A stretch of DNA of 64,000 bases from Rhodopseudomonas pentothenatexigens (GTDB taxonomy: Bacteria > Pseudomonadota > Alphaproteobacteria > Rhizobiales > Xanthobacteraceae). Positions 27,650 through 36,621 of the stretch are shown here, in pieces. The notes under the pieces are model-generated. The model saw only the letters and a list, made by a program, of their open reading frames with translations, made no database searches and had not been told where the DNA came from. The stretch is from NCBI RefSeq assembly GCF_900218015.1, contig NZ_UFQQ01000010.1, positions 1 to 64,000 on the forward strand, read 5' to 3'. The translations under genes and the position numbers were made by a program. The stretch's first letter is position 1. Every line of letters begins with the position of its first letter.

Positions 27650-28387
27650 TTATTTCGCGACCTGCAGATCGGCCAGCATCTGCTTCACCGCCGCCATCGC
27701 CTGCTGCAGCTTCTCCGGATCGCGCGAGCGCACCACCAGATTGGTGTTCGGCTTGCGCTCCTCGTCGAGGAACGGGTAGCTGCCGATCATCGTGTCCGGA
27801 TGCGCGGCGGCGATCTCACGCAAGGGACCGCCGATGTCGCCCTCGCGCGCATTGGCCTTGACCGTTTCGGACAGCATCTTGACGCCGGACTTCAGCGACG
27901 GCGCGACGATGTCCATCATCGCCTGCATGATCGACGGAACCCCGGCCATCACGATGACGTTGCCGATCTTGAAGCCCGGCGCGATGATGGTGGCGCTCTG
28001 GATCAGCTCGGCGCCGTCCGGAATCCGCGTCATCCGCAACCGCGCCTCGTTGAGTTCGGCTTCGGAGAACCGTTCGCGGAACCGCGCCACCACCTCGGGG
28101 TGATAATCGATCCCAACGCCGAACGCCTTGGCGACGCAATCGGCGGTGATGTCGTCATGGGTCGGCCCGATGCCACCGGTGGTGAAGACGTAGGTGTAGC
28201 GGCTGCGCAGCGCGTCGAGCGCCTCGACGATCGCGGCCTCGTCGTCGGCCACCACGCGCACCTCGCGCAGATCGATCGCGATGTTGGTCAGGTACTCGGC
28301 AATGAAGCCGATGTTCTTGTCCTTGGTCCGGCCGGACAGAATCTCGTCTCCGATCACCAGGATACCCGCCGTAACGATCTCGCTCAT
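27650..28387 (-). CDS. CinA N-terminal-type molybdopterin-binding protein
   Basis: A 245-residue protein consisting of one MoCF_biosynth domain: GILVIGDEILSGRTKDKN at the start and YVFTTGGIGPTHDD near 75-90, as in MoaB/MogA and the COG1058 part of CinA. The C-terminal nicotinamide-nucleotide amidohydrolase domain of full CinA is absent. COG1058 domains of full CinA have ADP-ribose pyrophosphatase activity in studied examples; the role of the stand-alone form is unclear. ATG 28387 follows GGAAG; the open frame upstream is unlikely to be translated. It is divergent from the ATP-grasp gene. Confidence 0.88.
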   Translation of the reverse strand: MSEIVTAGILVIGDEILSGRTKDKNIGFIAEYLTNIAIDLREVRVVADDEAAIVEALDALRSRYTYVFTTGGIGPTHDDITADCVAKAFGVGIDYHPEVVARFRERFSEAELNEARLRMTRIPDGAELIQSATIIAPGFKIGNVIVMAGVPSIMQAMMDIVAPSLKSGVKMLSETVKANAREGDIGGPLREIAAAHPDTMIGSYPFLDEERKPNTNLVVRSRDPEKLQQAMAAVKQMLADLQVAK

Positions 28388-28608
28388 GAGTGCTTCCGTT
28401 TCCCCTGCTACGTGCCGGCGCGGGCCATTGCCCTCCCCGGAGACACCTGCCGACGATTTGAGCAGCGCGCCGCCCGAATTGCAGGCAAGATTCTGGACCC
28501 GACGTCCAAAATCGTCCACTCCTTCCATATCGTGCTGGCCCGCCCCTTGCTACTGCTGTGTTCCATGCTGCACTCTCACGCAGCATCCTTGGGAATCAGA
28601 CTGGTTTC

Positions 28609-30027
28609 ATGGCAGTTGCGTTCGATGAGATGAACGGCCCCGGCGGCGAGGTTCGCTCGGCCTATCAGGAATTGTCCCGCTGGCTCGGCGAAACGCCGCC
28701 CGAAGCCCTCACCCATCGGCGCCAGGAAGCAGAGCTGCTGTTTCGCCGCATCGGCATCACCTTCGCGGTGTATGGCGACGCCGAGGCGCAGGAGCGGCTG
28801 ATCCCGTTCGACGTCATCCCGCGGATTCTGTCGGCGCAGGAATGGGCGCGGATGGAGCTGGGGCTGAAGCAGCGCGTGCGCGCGCTCAACATGTTCCTGC
28901 GCGATATCTACCACGGCCGCGACATCCTGCGCGCCGGCATCATACCCGACGACCTGATCTTCCAGAATCCGGTGTTCCGCCCGGAGATGAACGGCCAGGC
29001 GGTGCCGCACGACGTTTACGTCCACATCGCCGGCATCGACATCGTCCGGGTCGACGACGAACATTTCTACGTGCTGGAGGACAATGCGCGCACCCCGTCG
29101 GGCGTCTCCTACATGCTGGAAAACCGCGAGATCATGATGCGGCTGTTTCCGGATCTGTTCGCACGGCACCGCATCGCGCCGGTCGAGCGATATCCGGACG
29201 AACTCTTGACCGCGCTGCGCTCCGTCGCTCCGGCGCATTCGTCGTCGGAACCGACCGTGGCGCTGATGACGCCGGGCGTGTTCAATTCCGCCTACTACGA
29301 GCACTCGTTCCTCGCCGACAAGCTCGGCATCGAACTGGTCGAGGGCCGCGACCTCGTCGTCAAGAATGACGAGGTGTTCATGCGCACCACCGAGGGGCTG
29401 AAGCGGGTCGACGTGATCTATCGCCGGGTCGACGACGACTTCATCGATCCCTTGACCTTCCGTCCGGACTCGGTGCTCGGCGTGCCAGGGCTGATGTCGG
29501 CGTATCGGGCCGGCAACGTCACGCTGGCCAACGCGGTCGGCACCGGCATCGCCGACGACAAGGCGGTGTACAGCTACATGCCCGACATCGTGAAGTTCTA
29601 CCTGGACGAAGAGCCGATCCTGAAGAACGTCCCGACCTGGCGCTGCCGGGAGCCGTCCGACCTCGCTTATGTGCTCGACCATCTGTCCGAGCTGGTGGTC
29701 AAGGAGGTCCACGGCTCCGGCGGCTACGGCATGCTGATCGGCCCCACCGCCACCAAGGCGACGATCGAAGCGTTCCGCGAGAAGCTGAAGCGCGAGCCGG
29801 AGGGCTTCATCGCCCAGCCGACGCTGGCGCTGTCCACCTGCCCGACCTGCACCGAGGCCGGCCTCGCCCCGCGCCACGTCGACCTGCGCCCGTTCGTCCT
29901 CACCGGCCGCGACCGCATCACCGTGGTGCCCGGCGGCCTGACCCGCGTCGCGCTGAAGGAAGGCTCGCTGGTGGTGAATTCCAGCCAGGGCGGCGGCACC
30001 AAGGACACCTGGGTGCTGGATGAGTAG
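28609..30027 (+). CDS. Circularly permuted ATP-grasp protein (COG2308, DUF404/407)
   Basis: A 472-residue ATP-grasp protein of the circularly permuted type 2 group. Typical blocks are FDVIPRILSAQEWARMELGL, DDLIFQNPVFRPEM, HVYVLEDNAR-type YVLEDNARTPSGVSYML, the ATP-binding stretch VVKEVHGSGGYGMLIGP and the C-terminal VVNSSQGGGTKDTWVL. ATP-grasp enzymes activate a carboxylate as acyl-phosphate and join it to an amine or thiol; this group is predicted to make a peptide or amide of unknown identity. It is first in the order ATP-grasp, alpha-E, transglutaminase, Anbu. ATG 28609 is chosen over an upstream start at 28558. Confidence 0.9.
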   Translation: MAVAFDEMNGPGGEVRSAYQELSRWLGETPPEALTHRRQEAELLFRRIGITFAVYGDAEAQERLIPFDVIPRILSAQEWARMELGLKQRVRALNMFLRDIYHGRDILRAGIIPDDLIFQNPVFRPEMNGQAVPHDVYVHIAGIDIVRVDDEHFYVLEDNARTPSGVSYMLENREIMMRLFPDLFARHRIAPVERYPDELLTALRSVAPAHSSSEPTVALMTPGVFNSAYYEHSFLADKLGIELVEGRDLVVKNDEVFMRTTEGLKRVDVIYRRVDDDFIDPLTFRPDSVLGVPGLMSAYRAGNVTLANAVGTGIADDKAVYSYMPDIVKFYLDEEPILKNVPTWRCREPSDLAYVLDHLSELVVKEVHGSGGYGMLIGPTATKATIEAFREKLKREPEGFIAQPTLALSTCPTCTEAGLAPRHVDLRPFVLTGRDRITVVPGGLTRVALKEGSLVVNSSQGGGTKDTWVLDE

Positions 30028-30054
30028 GTTCGCTTCGCTTGCATCCACGAACAC

Positions 30055-30256
30055 TGCCCTCATCCTGAGGAGCGCGCCATCGGCGCGCGTCTCGAAGGAT
30101 GGGCGCCACACACCTCATGGTTCGAGACGCCCGCCGTCCCGGCGGGCTCCTCACCATGAGGGTTTGTGCGTGCGGCTACTTAGCAGCGGTCCACAACGGA
30201 AGCCTCACCTCGTGTCTCCCCCCACCCCGACCCTCCCCCGCAAGGGGGGAGGGAGA
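30055..30256. repeat. Palindromic repeats inside the ATP-grasp/alpha-E gap
   Basis: 30055-30165 is a CCTCATCCTGAGG-family element (CCCTCATCCTGAGGAGCGC at the left, GGCTCCTCACCATGAGGG at the right, inner GTCTCGAAGGATG / CTCATGGTTCGAGAC). It is followed at about 30224-30256 by a C-rich/G-rich hairpin, CCCTCCCCCGCAAGGGGGGAGGG. Both lie in the 239-base space between two genes of one predicted operon. Confidence 0.75.
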
Positions 30257-30266
30257 AGAAGCCGCC

Positions 30267-31211
30267 ATGCTGTCCCGCACCGCTGAAAACCTGTTCTGGC
30301 TGTCCCGTTACGTCGAGCGCGCCGAATATCTGGCGCGGACCATCGAGGCGACGCTGCGCGTCACCGCGCTGCCGAACACCTATTCGGGCCAGGGCAACGA
30401 ATGGGATTCGGCGCTGCTGACTGCCGGCGTCAGCGCCAGCTTCTATGCGCAGTACGACGAGGCCAACGAGACCAACGTCGTCGAATTCCTGTCGATGTCG
30501 ACCGCGAACCCCTCCTCCATCCGTAACTGCATCGAGGCGGCGCGGCTCAATGCACGCTCGGTACGCACCGCGCTGACCGGCGCGATGTGGGACACCATCA
30601 ATTCGGCCTGGATCGAGCTGCAGGAGAACTGGAGCAAGGGCGCCAAGACCCGCGAGCAGTTGACGCAGTTCCTGCGCTTCGTGCAGGAGACCTCGCTGCG
30701 GTTCGACGGCTCGGCCTATCGCACCATGCTGCGCAACGACGCCTATTGGTTCTCGCGGCTCGGCGTGCATCTGGAGCGCGCCGACAACACCGCGCGGATT
30801 CTCGACGTCAAATATCATCTGCTGCTGCCCGAAGAGGAACATGTCGGCGGTCCGCTCGATTACTATCAGTGGTCGTCGATCCTGCGCTCGGTGTCGGCGC
30901 TGACCGCCTATCACTGGGTGTATCGTGAGACGCTCAAACCCTGGCTGATCGCGGACCTGTTGATCCTCAACGACAGCCTGCCGCGCTCGCTGGCCTCGTG
31001 CTACGGCAATCTGGTGCGCAACCTCGACCAGATCGGCGTCGCTTATGGTCGCCAGGGCCCGGCGCAGCGTCACGCCCGCGCCATCCGCAACAGGCTGGAA
31101 CACTCCAACATGGACGACATCTTCCAGCGCGGCGTTCACGAATTCATCCAGGAATTCATCGCCGACAACAGCCGGCTCGGCGAAATCGTCGCCAAGCAGT
31201 ATCTTATCTGA
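30267..31211 (+). CDS. Alpha-E domain protein (COG2307, DUF403)
   Basis: A 314-residue all-helical protein starting MLSRTAENLFWLSRYVERAE, the signature of the alpha-E family, with W/R-rich helices such as FWLSRLGVHLERADNTARI-type segments repeated near residue 165. Biochemical function is unknown. It nearly always accompanies the circularly permuted ATP-grasp protein, sometimes fused to it, so it likely forms a complex with it or handles its product. It follows a palindromic repeat and precedes the transglutaminase gene by 51 bases. Confidence 0.9.
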   Translation: MLSRTAENLFWLSRYVERAEYLARTIEATLRVTALPNTYSGQGNEWDSALLTAGVSASFYAQYDEANETNVVEFLSMSTANPSSIRNCIEAARLNARSVRTALTGAMWDTINSAWIELQENWSKGAKTREQLTQFLRFVQETSLRFDGSAYRTMLRNDAYWFSRLGVHLERADNTARILDVKYHLLLPEEEHVGGPLDYYQWSSILRSVSALTAYHWVYRETLKPWLIADLLILNDSLPRSLASCYGNLVRNLDQIGVAYGRQGPAQRHARAIRNRLEHSNMDDIFQRGVHEFIQEFIADNSRLGEIVAKQYLI

Positions 31212-31262
31212 TCGAGCACAGGCGCGCGCCCTGCCCGCCGCCGTAACCGGACTCTGGACGCC

Positions 31263-32090
31263 ATGCGCCTGCGCATCACGCACACCACCAACTATCGCTA
31301 CGAGCCGCCCGCCACCGGCGTGATCCAGGTGCTGCGGATGACGCCCGGCAGTCACGACGGCCAATACGTCGCCGACTGGCAGATCGACGTTTCCACCGAC
31401 ACCCGACTCGACATGCACTACGACGCGTTCGGCAATGTCACCCATGTGCTGACGGTCGGAACCACCGAGGATCTCACCATCACCGCCGAAGGGTTGATCG
31501 AGACCTCCGACACCGGCGGCGTGCTGAAGGGCACCGACGAGAGGTTTCCGCCGCAACTGTTCCTGCGCTCGACCGAACTGACCGAGCCGGCGGCGCCGAT
31601 GCTGGCGCTGGCGCGCGAACTGCGCGGCGACGGCAGCGGCGACACCATCGGCTTCCTGCACGCGCTGATGACCGCGATCAACCAGCACATCACTTTCGAC
31701 GACGACCCGACCCATTCCGGCACCACGGCGGCCGAAGCCTTCGCGTTGCGCCGCGGCGTCTGCCAGGACTACGCGCATGTGTTCATCGCCTGCGCCCGCG
31801 CCGGCGGGGTGCCGGCCCGGTTCGTATCGGGGCATTTCCTGCGCGCCGACGGCGTGGTGCACCAGCCCGCCGGCCACGCCTGGGCCGAAGCCCATGTGCC
31901 GGGGCTCGGCTGGGTCGGGTTCGATCCGGCCAACGGCATCTGCTCGACCGACGCCCATGCCCGCGTCGCGATCGGGCTGGACTATCTCGGCGCAGCGCCG
32001 GTGCGCGGCACCCGCTACGGCGGCGGCATCGAGACCTTGACGGTGTCGGTCAAGGTCGATCAGGCCGGCCGGCAGTTTCAGTCGCAATAG
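31263..32090 (+). CDS. Transglutaminase-like cysteine protease domain protein (COG1305)
   Basis: A 275-residue protein with an N-terminal beta domain (MRLRITHTTNYRYEPPA) and a transglutaminase-like core. The catalytic triad is visible: Cys167 in RRGVCQDYAHV, His205 in GHAWAEAHVPG and Asp221 in VGFDPANG. In bacteria this group is expected to hydrolyse or transfer amide bonds, not to cross-link Gln. No signal peptide is seen, so it acts in the cytosol. Position after alpha-E and before Anbu suggests processing of the ATP-grasp product. Confidence 0.92.
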   Translation: MRLRITHTTNYRYEPPATGVIQVLRMTPGSHDGQYVADWQIDVSTDTRLDMHYDAFGNVTHVLTVGTTEDLTITAEGLIETSDTGGVLKGTDERFPPQLFLRSTELTEPAAPMLALARELRGDGSGDTIGFLHALMTAINQHITFDDDPTHSGTTAAEAFALRRGVCQDYAHVFIACARAGGVPARFVSGHFLRADGVVHQPAGHAWAEAHVPGLGWVGFDPANGICSTDAHARVAIGLDYLGAAPVRGTRYGGGIETLTVSVKVDQAGRQFQSQ

Positions 32091-32191
32091 CCGCCGTTTT
32101 CGGGGGCTGGACGGCAGGCCCGGATGGGCTAGTGTCCCGCAGCCGCGATCCCTGCGCTGCGCTTTATTCAGACGATCTGTTCGAGGACGAG

Positions 32192-32938
32192 ATGACCTAT
32201 TGCTGTGGAGTGCTGGTGCGCGAGGGCCTGGTGATGGTCGCCGACACCCGCACCAATGCCGGGCTCGACAACATCTCGACCTTCCGCAAGCTGCACGTTT
32301 TCAGCAAGCCGGGCGACCGCATCATGGCGGTGGCGAGCGCCGGCAATCTGTCGATCAGCCAGTCGGTGCTGTCGACCCTCACCGAGGGCCTGGAGAACGC
32401 CGAGACCGGCGAGCGCGAGACCCTGATCGGCGCGTCCAGCATGTTTCAGGCCGCGCAACTGATCGGCCGCGCGATCCGCCACGTCAACGCCACCGAGGCG
32501 CAGGCGCTGAAGGCCGAAGACATCAACTACGAGGTGTCGTTCCTGTTCGGCGGCCAGATCAAGGGCGAGCGGATGCGGCTGTTCATGATCTATCCGGCCG
32601 GCAATTTCATCGAATGCACCATCGACACGCCGTATTTGCAGATCGGCGAGCACAAATACGGCAAGCCGGTGCTCGACCGGGCGATTACTTACGATGTCGA
32701 GCTGTACGAGGCGCTGAAGACCAGCCTGATCTCGATGGATTCGACGATGCGCTCCAACCTCGGCGTCGGCCTGCCGATCGACGTGCTGGTGGTGCGCACC
32801 GACGTCTGCGACGCCGACCTCAACCACCGGATCGAAGCCGGCGAGCCCTATTTCCACGACCTCCGTTCGCGCTGGTCCGCCGCCCTGCGCGCCGCCCACA
32901 AGAACATCCCGCGCCCGCCTTACAAGGACCAGGCGTGA
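32192..32938 (+). CDS. Anbu, proteasome-like peptidase (COG3484)
   Basis: A 248-residue Ntn-hydrolase of the Anbu (ancestral beta subunit) type, a bacterial relative of HslV and proteasome beta subunits. The start MTYCCGVLVREGLVMVADTR places Thr2 as the likely nucleophile after Met removal, and VADTRTNAG holds the Asp of the active site; Lys follows at FRKLHVF. Family proteins assemble into open helical or lock-washer rings; substrates are unknown. ATG 32192 follows GAGGA and is 101 bases after the transglutaminase stop. It completes the ATP-grasp/alpha-E/transglutaminase/Anbu set. Confidence 0.92.
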   Translation: MTYCCGVLVREGLVMVADTRTNAGLDNISTFRKLHVFSKPGDRIMAVASAGNLSISQSVLSTLTEGLENAETGERETLIGASSMFQAAQLIGRAIRHVNATEAQALKAEDINYEVSFLFGGQIKGERMRLFMIYPAGNFIECTIDTPYLQIGEHKYGKPVLDRAITYDVELYEALKTSLISMDSTMRSNLGVGLPIDVLVVRTDVCDADLNHRIEAGEPYFHDLRSRWSAALRAAHKNIPRPPYKDQA

Positions 32939-32956
32939 GGCATCGGGCGAAAGATC

Positions 32957-33457
32957 ATGAATGTGAAGACTGCCGACTGGCGCGGCATGACGCCCGCCGA
33001 TCTTTCTGCGGTCAACGCGATCGCCGCGGTGGTGCATGCGGCCTATCCTGAAGACGCCGCGGTGTTCGCCGAGCGGCTGGCGCTGCATCCGGGCGGCTGT
33101 TTCGTGCTCGACTCCGCAGACGGCCCCTGCGGCTATCTGATCAGCCATCCCTGGCATCTCAGGCAGCCGCCGGCGCTCAATGCGCTGCTCGGCAGCATCC
33201 CAGAGCCGGCGTCGACCTATTATCTGCACGACATCGCGCTGCTGCCGGAGGCGCGCGGCGGCGGCGCGGCGTCTGCGGTGATCGCGGAACTGGTGCGCCA
33301 TGCCGCCGGCATCGCCGACAACATCACGCTTGTGGCGCTGTCCGGAACGGTGCAGTTCTGGCAGCGGCAGGGCTTCGCCCGCCTCGCCGATCCGGCGCTC
33401 GACGCCAAGCTGAAGAGCTACGACGCCGAAGCGTGCTACATGCAGCGCAGACTGTAA
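32957..33457 (+). CDS. GNAT-family N-acetyltransferase
   Basis: A 166-residue GNAT protein: N-terminal [18 protein letters not shown], central [21 protein letters not shown] with the acetyl-CoA pyrophosphate loop (R-G-G-G-A-A), and WQRQGFARL near the C-terminus. It transfers acetyl from acetyl-CoA to an amine; the acceptor is unknown. It starts 18 bases after Anbu, so it is probably in the same transcript, though it is not a regular member of that gene set as far as I know. Confidence 0.88.
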   Translation: MNVKTADWRGMTPADLSAVNAIAAVVHAAYPEDAAVFAERLALHPGGCFVLDSADGPCGYLISHPWHLRQPPALNALLGSIPEPASTYYLHDIALLPEARGGGAASAVIAELVRHAAGIADNITLVALSGTVQFWQRQGFARLADPALDAKLKSYDAEACYMQRRL

Positions 33458-33489
33458 CGCGTGAACAACAACACACAGGGAGGACCACC

Positions 33490-34254
33490 ATGGCGAACGC
33501 CACCACCAAGATCGCCCTCGTCACCGGCGCCGGCACCGGCGTCGGCCGCGCCGCCGCACTGGCGCTGATGCAGGCCGGCTTCGCCGTGGTGCTGGCCGGC
33601 CGCCGGCTGGCGCTGCTCGAGGAGACCCAGAAGCTCGGCGCCGCGTTCGGCGACAGCCTGCCGGTGGTCGCCGATATGGCCGATCCGGCCTCGATCGCCG
33701 CGCTGTTCGACAAGACGGTTGCGACCTACAGCCGGCTCGACGTGCTGTTCAACAATGCCGGGATCGGCGCGCCGCCGGTACCGTTCGAGGATCTGCCGCT
33801 GGAACAGTGGCAGGCGGTGGTGACCACCAACCTCACCGCGCCGTTCCTGTGCACCCAGCACGCGTTCCGGATCATGAAGGACCAGAGCCCACGCGGCGGC
33901 CGCATCATCAACAACGGCTCGATCTCGGCCTATGCACCGCGGCCGTTCTCGGCAGCCTACACCGCCACCAAGCACGCCATCAGCGGCCTGACCAAGGCCA
34001 GCAATCTCGACGGCCGCGCCTACGACATCGCGGTCGGCCAGATCGACATCGGCAACGCCGCCACCCCGATGACCGACCGCATGGTCGAGGGCCCCGGCGC
34101 GCTGCAGCCGGACGGCTCGACCCGGCACGAGCCGCGGATGGACGCCAAGGCGGTCGGCGATGCGGTGGCCTACATGGCCGGCCTGCCGCTCGACGCCAAC
34201 GTGCTGTTCATGACCGTGATGGCGACCAAGATGCCGTTCGTCGGCCGGGGGTGA
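33490..34254 (+). CDS. SDR-family oxidoreductase
   Basis: A 254-residue short-chain dehydrogenase with [15 protein letters not shown] (NAD(P) loop), NNAGIG near 90, [22 protein letters not shown] spanning the catalytic Ser, Tyr and Lys (SxnYxxxK), and a C-terminal substrate lid. It reduces or oxidises an alcohol/ketone pair; the substrate is not deducible. ATG 33490 with AGGGAGGACCACC upstream is a good start. It lies 32 bases after the acetyltransferase and may be the end of the long plus-strand transcript. Confidence 0.88.
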   Translation: MANATTKIALVTGAGTGVGRAAALALMQAGFAVVLAGRRLALLEETQKLGAAFGDSLPVVADMADPASIAALFDKTVATYSRLDVLFNNAGIGAPPVPFEDLPLEQWQAVVTTNLTAPFLCTQHAFRIMKDQSPRGGRIINNGSISAYAPRPFSAAYTATKHAISGLTKASNLDGRAYDIAVGQIDIGNAATPMTDRMVEGPGALQPDGSTRHEPRMDAKAVGDAVAYMAGLPLDANVLFMTVMATKMPFVGRG

Positions 34255-34424
34255 ACCGCGTCCGAACGGCGATCACCAGCTGATCCCATCACTGCCGGTG
34301 CAACGAGCGCCGCCGGCCACCAATCCGCATGGAAGCCCCCTTCATGGTCTGTTGGATCGTTGCATTCACCGGGCCAATGAGTTGATAAGGATATGGGCAG
34401 CGGGAACCTCATTCGGGGGCGCAG

Positions 34425-34844
34425 ATGCGGGAATCGTTCAGAACCGTTCGGGCACTGGGACTGCTCGGTCTTTTGGCCGGCATCGTGCTGCTCGCAGGCG
34501 TCGCGCCACCGCGGGCCGATGATACCGCCGAGACATTGCGCCTCGCGGTCGGCGGCGAGGCCAGCTTCAGCCTGAAGGAAAATCCGTCTACCGGCTATCG
34601 CTGGCACCTGGACACCAAGGCCAGCCGCAACCTCGCTCTGATCGAGATCTCCGATGCCGGCTACCGCCAGGGTGGCGGCGACGTCGTGCACCAGCCGATG
34701 GTCGGCGTCCCCGGCACCCGGTCGTTCCGCATCATCGCACGCGAGGCAGGCACCGCCACCGCGGTGTTCGATTATTTGCGCGACTGGGAGAACCAGCCGC
34801 CGGCGCAGCGCCACACCGTCACGGTGGAGATCGCGCCGCGCTGA
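34425..34844 (+). CDS. Secreted chagasin-type (MEROPS I42) cysteine protease inhibitor
   Basis: A 139-residue protein with a signal peptide (hydrophobic GLLGLLAGIVLLAGVAPP, cleavage near ADD at about residue 32) and an I42 fold. The three inhibitor loops are recognisable: ENPSTGYRW (L2), QGGGDVVHQ (L4) and YLRDWE (L6). Chagasin-like proteins block papain-type cysteine proteases; in bacteria they may protect the periplasm against host or predator proteases. It converges with the cupin gene, 10 bases apart. Confidence 0.85.
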   Translation: MRESFRTVRALGLLGLLAGIVLLAGVAPPRADDTAETLRLAVGGEASFSLKENPSTGYRWHLDTKASRNLALIEISDAGYRQGGGDVVHQPMVGVPGTRSFRIIAREAGTATAVFDYLRDWENQPPAQRHTVTVEIAPR

Positions 34845-34854
34845 CGCGCTGCTG

Positions 34855-35352
34855 CTATTCGCCGCCGGTGCGGATGAACTCCGCCACCTGCGGCTTGCTG
34901 CGCAGCTCGGCGAGATCATCCGGTGTCGGCAGTTGCGGCCGGTCGCGCGCGACGTTGACCACACAGAGAAAGCCGAGGCAGTCGCCGCGATTGGCGCGGA
35001 ACTGATGCCAGGTCATCGGCGGGATGAACACCAGATCGCCCTGCCCGACATCGCCGATCGTCTCGCCGACCAGGCACTGGCCGCGGCCGCGATGGATCAT
35101 CACCGCATGCACATGGGCGTGGCGCTCCAGCGTCGAATAGCCGCCGGAGTCGACCTCGAAGTAACGCCACTCGCAGGCGAGGTCCGGATCGGCGAACAGC
35201 AACTGCCGGGTGATGTCCTGAAACGGCGCCTCGGCGGTCTGCTTGTAGGGCATCACCGGAACGCCGTCCCAGCGGCCGGGCGCGGTCTGCACGCGAACGC
35301 CGGGGCGCTCGCCGGCGGACGGATGCGGCGCTGCTGAATTGTCATTGGCCAT
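34855..35352 (-). CDS. Cupin-domain protein, probable partner of the RuBisCO-like protein
   Basis: A 165-residue single-cupin protein. Cupin motif 1 reads ERHAHVHAVMIHRGRG (three His plus a later Glu-equivalent) and motif 2 IPPMTWHQFRA. In Rhodospirillum rubrum a cupin next to the RuBisCO-like protein is the methylthioxylulose 5-phosphate methylsulfurylase, releasing methanethiol and giving deoxyxylulose 5-phosphate. The start overlaps the end of the RuBisCO-like gene by 11 bases, so they are coupled. The same job is likely here but inferred from context. Confidence 0.8.
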   Translation of the reverse strand: MANDNSAAPHPSAGERPGVRVQTAPGRWDGVPVMPYKQTAEAPFQDITRQLLFADPDLACEWRYFEVDSGGYSTLERHAHVHAVMIHRGRGQCLVGETIGDVGQGDLVFIPPMTWHQFRANRGDCLGFLCVVNVARDRPQLPTPDDLAELRSKPQVAEFIRTGGE

Positions 35353-36442
35353 GGCTTGCGACCTCCGCGGTGAACCGCGCCGCCTGCTCGGTCAGCTGCT
35401 CGCCCGCCGCCAGCAGGCTGCCGCCGATCAGCAGCATCACATCGGAGCCGTAGAATGCCAGCAGTTCGGCGATTCGATCAATCGCGATGCCGCCGGCCGG
35501 CACCGGCAGGCACGGCTTCAGATCGTGCCAGTCGCGCCGCGCCGCATCGGCCAGCGCGCGGCAGGTCCCCGGCGTGTAGGCGAACCGGCCGCCGTGATGC
35601 GGGAAGATCGTCGCGTCGGCGCCCAGCAGCCGAAACAGCTTGCCGAGCAGCAGATCGGGCGCGATCCGCTGCGCACCGGAGAGCGACGGATGCGCCAGCA
35701 CGATCAGCCCTTCCGCCTCCTTCGCAATCAGATCGAAGTTGGCCAGCCCGACGATCATCGGCATCAGCATCACGGCGGCGACGCCCTCGCGGCGGACGAT
35801 CTCGAGCTGCCGACGGATGTCGTCGAGCGAGCCGGAGACGTGCGGCGCGTACAGCGTGGTGCCGCCGCGCGAGTCGTTGGCGGCGCGGACCGCGCGCGCC
35901 ACCGCCGGCACCCGCGCGGCGAACGGGCTGAACGCCTGATCGGCGATGCCGTGGTCGTCCTTGATCAGGTCGACGCCGCCGAGCGCCAGCCGGCGCGCAA
36001 GACTCGCCAGCGCATCGGGCGCCAGCCCCTGTGGCTTCAATGCCGACGCGGTCAGCGCCCGGCGCGGCGCACCGAGTTTTGCGCGAACACCGGCGAGGCC
36101 GAGCTTCGGCCCGCCGAACGCGACCGGATAGGCCGGCGGCAGTTCGACATCGGCCAGCGTCACGTCCGGTTGCATCGAGCTGTTGCCGAACAGCATGTTA
36201 ATGAGCTGCCCCGGCTCGGCCGGCGCGGTCGCGCTCGCCAGGCTGATCCGCACCGCAAAACGCGCCTCGCCGATCGGCTCGATCGCTTCGACCCGGCCGA
36301 GGATCTCGTCGCGGATGCGCTGCTCCGTCACCGCCGCCAGCGGGCACTCGACGCTCTGCTCGATCGCCAGGCCCTCGGCGCGCGCGGCGATCTCTATCGG
36401 CGGCGCGCCGACATGATAGGTGACGATGATCCGTTCGTTCAT
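35342..36442 (-). CDS. RuBisCO-like protein (form IV, probably DeepYkr type)
   Basis: A 366-residue RuBisCO large-subunit relative. ALKPQGLAPD (K136) replaces the KPKLGL motif, and GGVDLIKDDHGIADQ (K161-D162-D163-H164) replaces GGLDFxKDDE, keeping the Lys/Asp core but with His for Glu; the loop-6 GKxxG motif is absent, so carboxylation is not expected. The R. rubrum homologue isomerises 5-methylthioribulose 1-phosphate to 1-methylthioxylulose 5-phosphate in the MTA-isoprenoid shunt. Overlap with the cupin gene and a divergent nucleoside transporter fit MTA salvage. Assignment to the DeepYkr branch is from memory and needs a tree. Confidence 0.88.
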   Translation of the reverse strand: MNERIIVTYHVGAPPIEIAARAEGLAIEQSVECPLAAVTEQRIRDEILGRVEAIEPIGEARFAVRISLASATAPAEPGQLINMLFGNSSMQPDVTLADVELPPAYPVAFGGPKLGLAGVRAKLGAPRRALTASALKPQGLAPDALASLARRLALGGVDLIKDDHGIADQAFSPFAARVPAVARAVRAANDSRGGTTLYAPHVSGSLDDIRRQLEIVRREGVAAVMLMPMIVGLANFDLIAKEAEGLIVLAHPSLSGAQRIAPDLLLGKLFRLLGADATIFPHHGGRFAYTPGTCRALADAARRDWHDLKPCLPVPAGGIAIDRIAELLAFYGSDVMLLIGGSLLAAGEQLTEQAARFTAEVASHGQ

Positions 36443-36621
36443 CTTCGGTCCAATGCAGCCACGCCCGAGGTGTCGCGCCTGTCTAGCACGACCTGTTCGA
36501 TCGCACTGTCGCCGGACAGCACGAAACGGCGATGACGCCTCACCTCGGCGGGCCGCGCTTTAGTCGACTTGCCAGGCTGCCCTGCGCTGGCCTACCCATC
36601 GGCTTCGGCTCGGGGGACATA

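Noticed and set aside
35342-36442. Active RuBisCO large subunit
   Set aside because: Loop-6 Lys motif is missing and KDDE is KDDH, the protein is only 366 residues, and the neighbours (cupin, nucleoside carrier) point to sulfur salvage.
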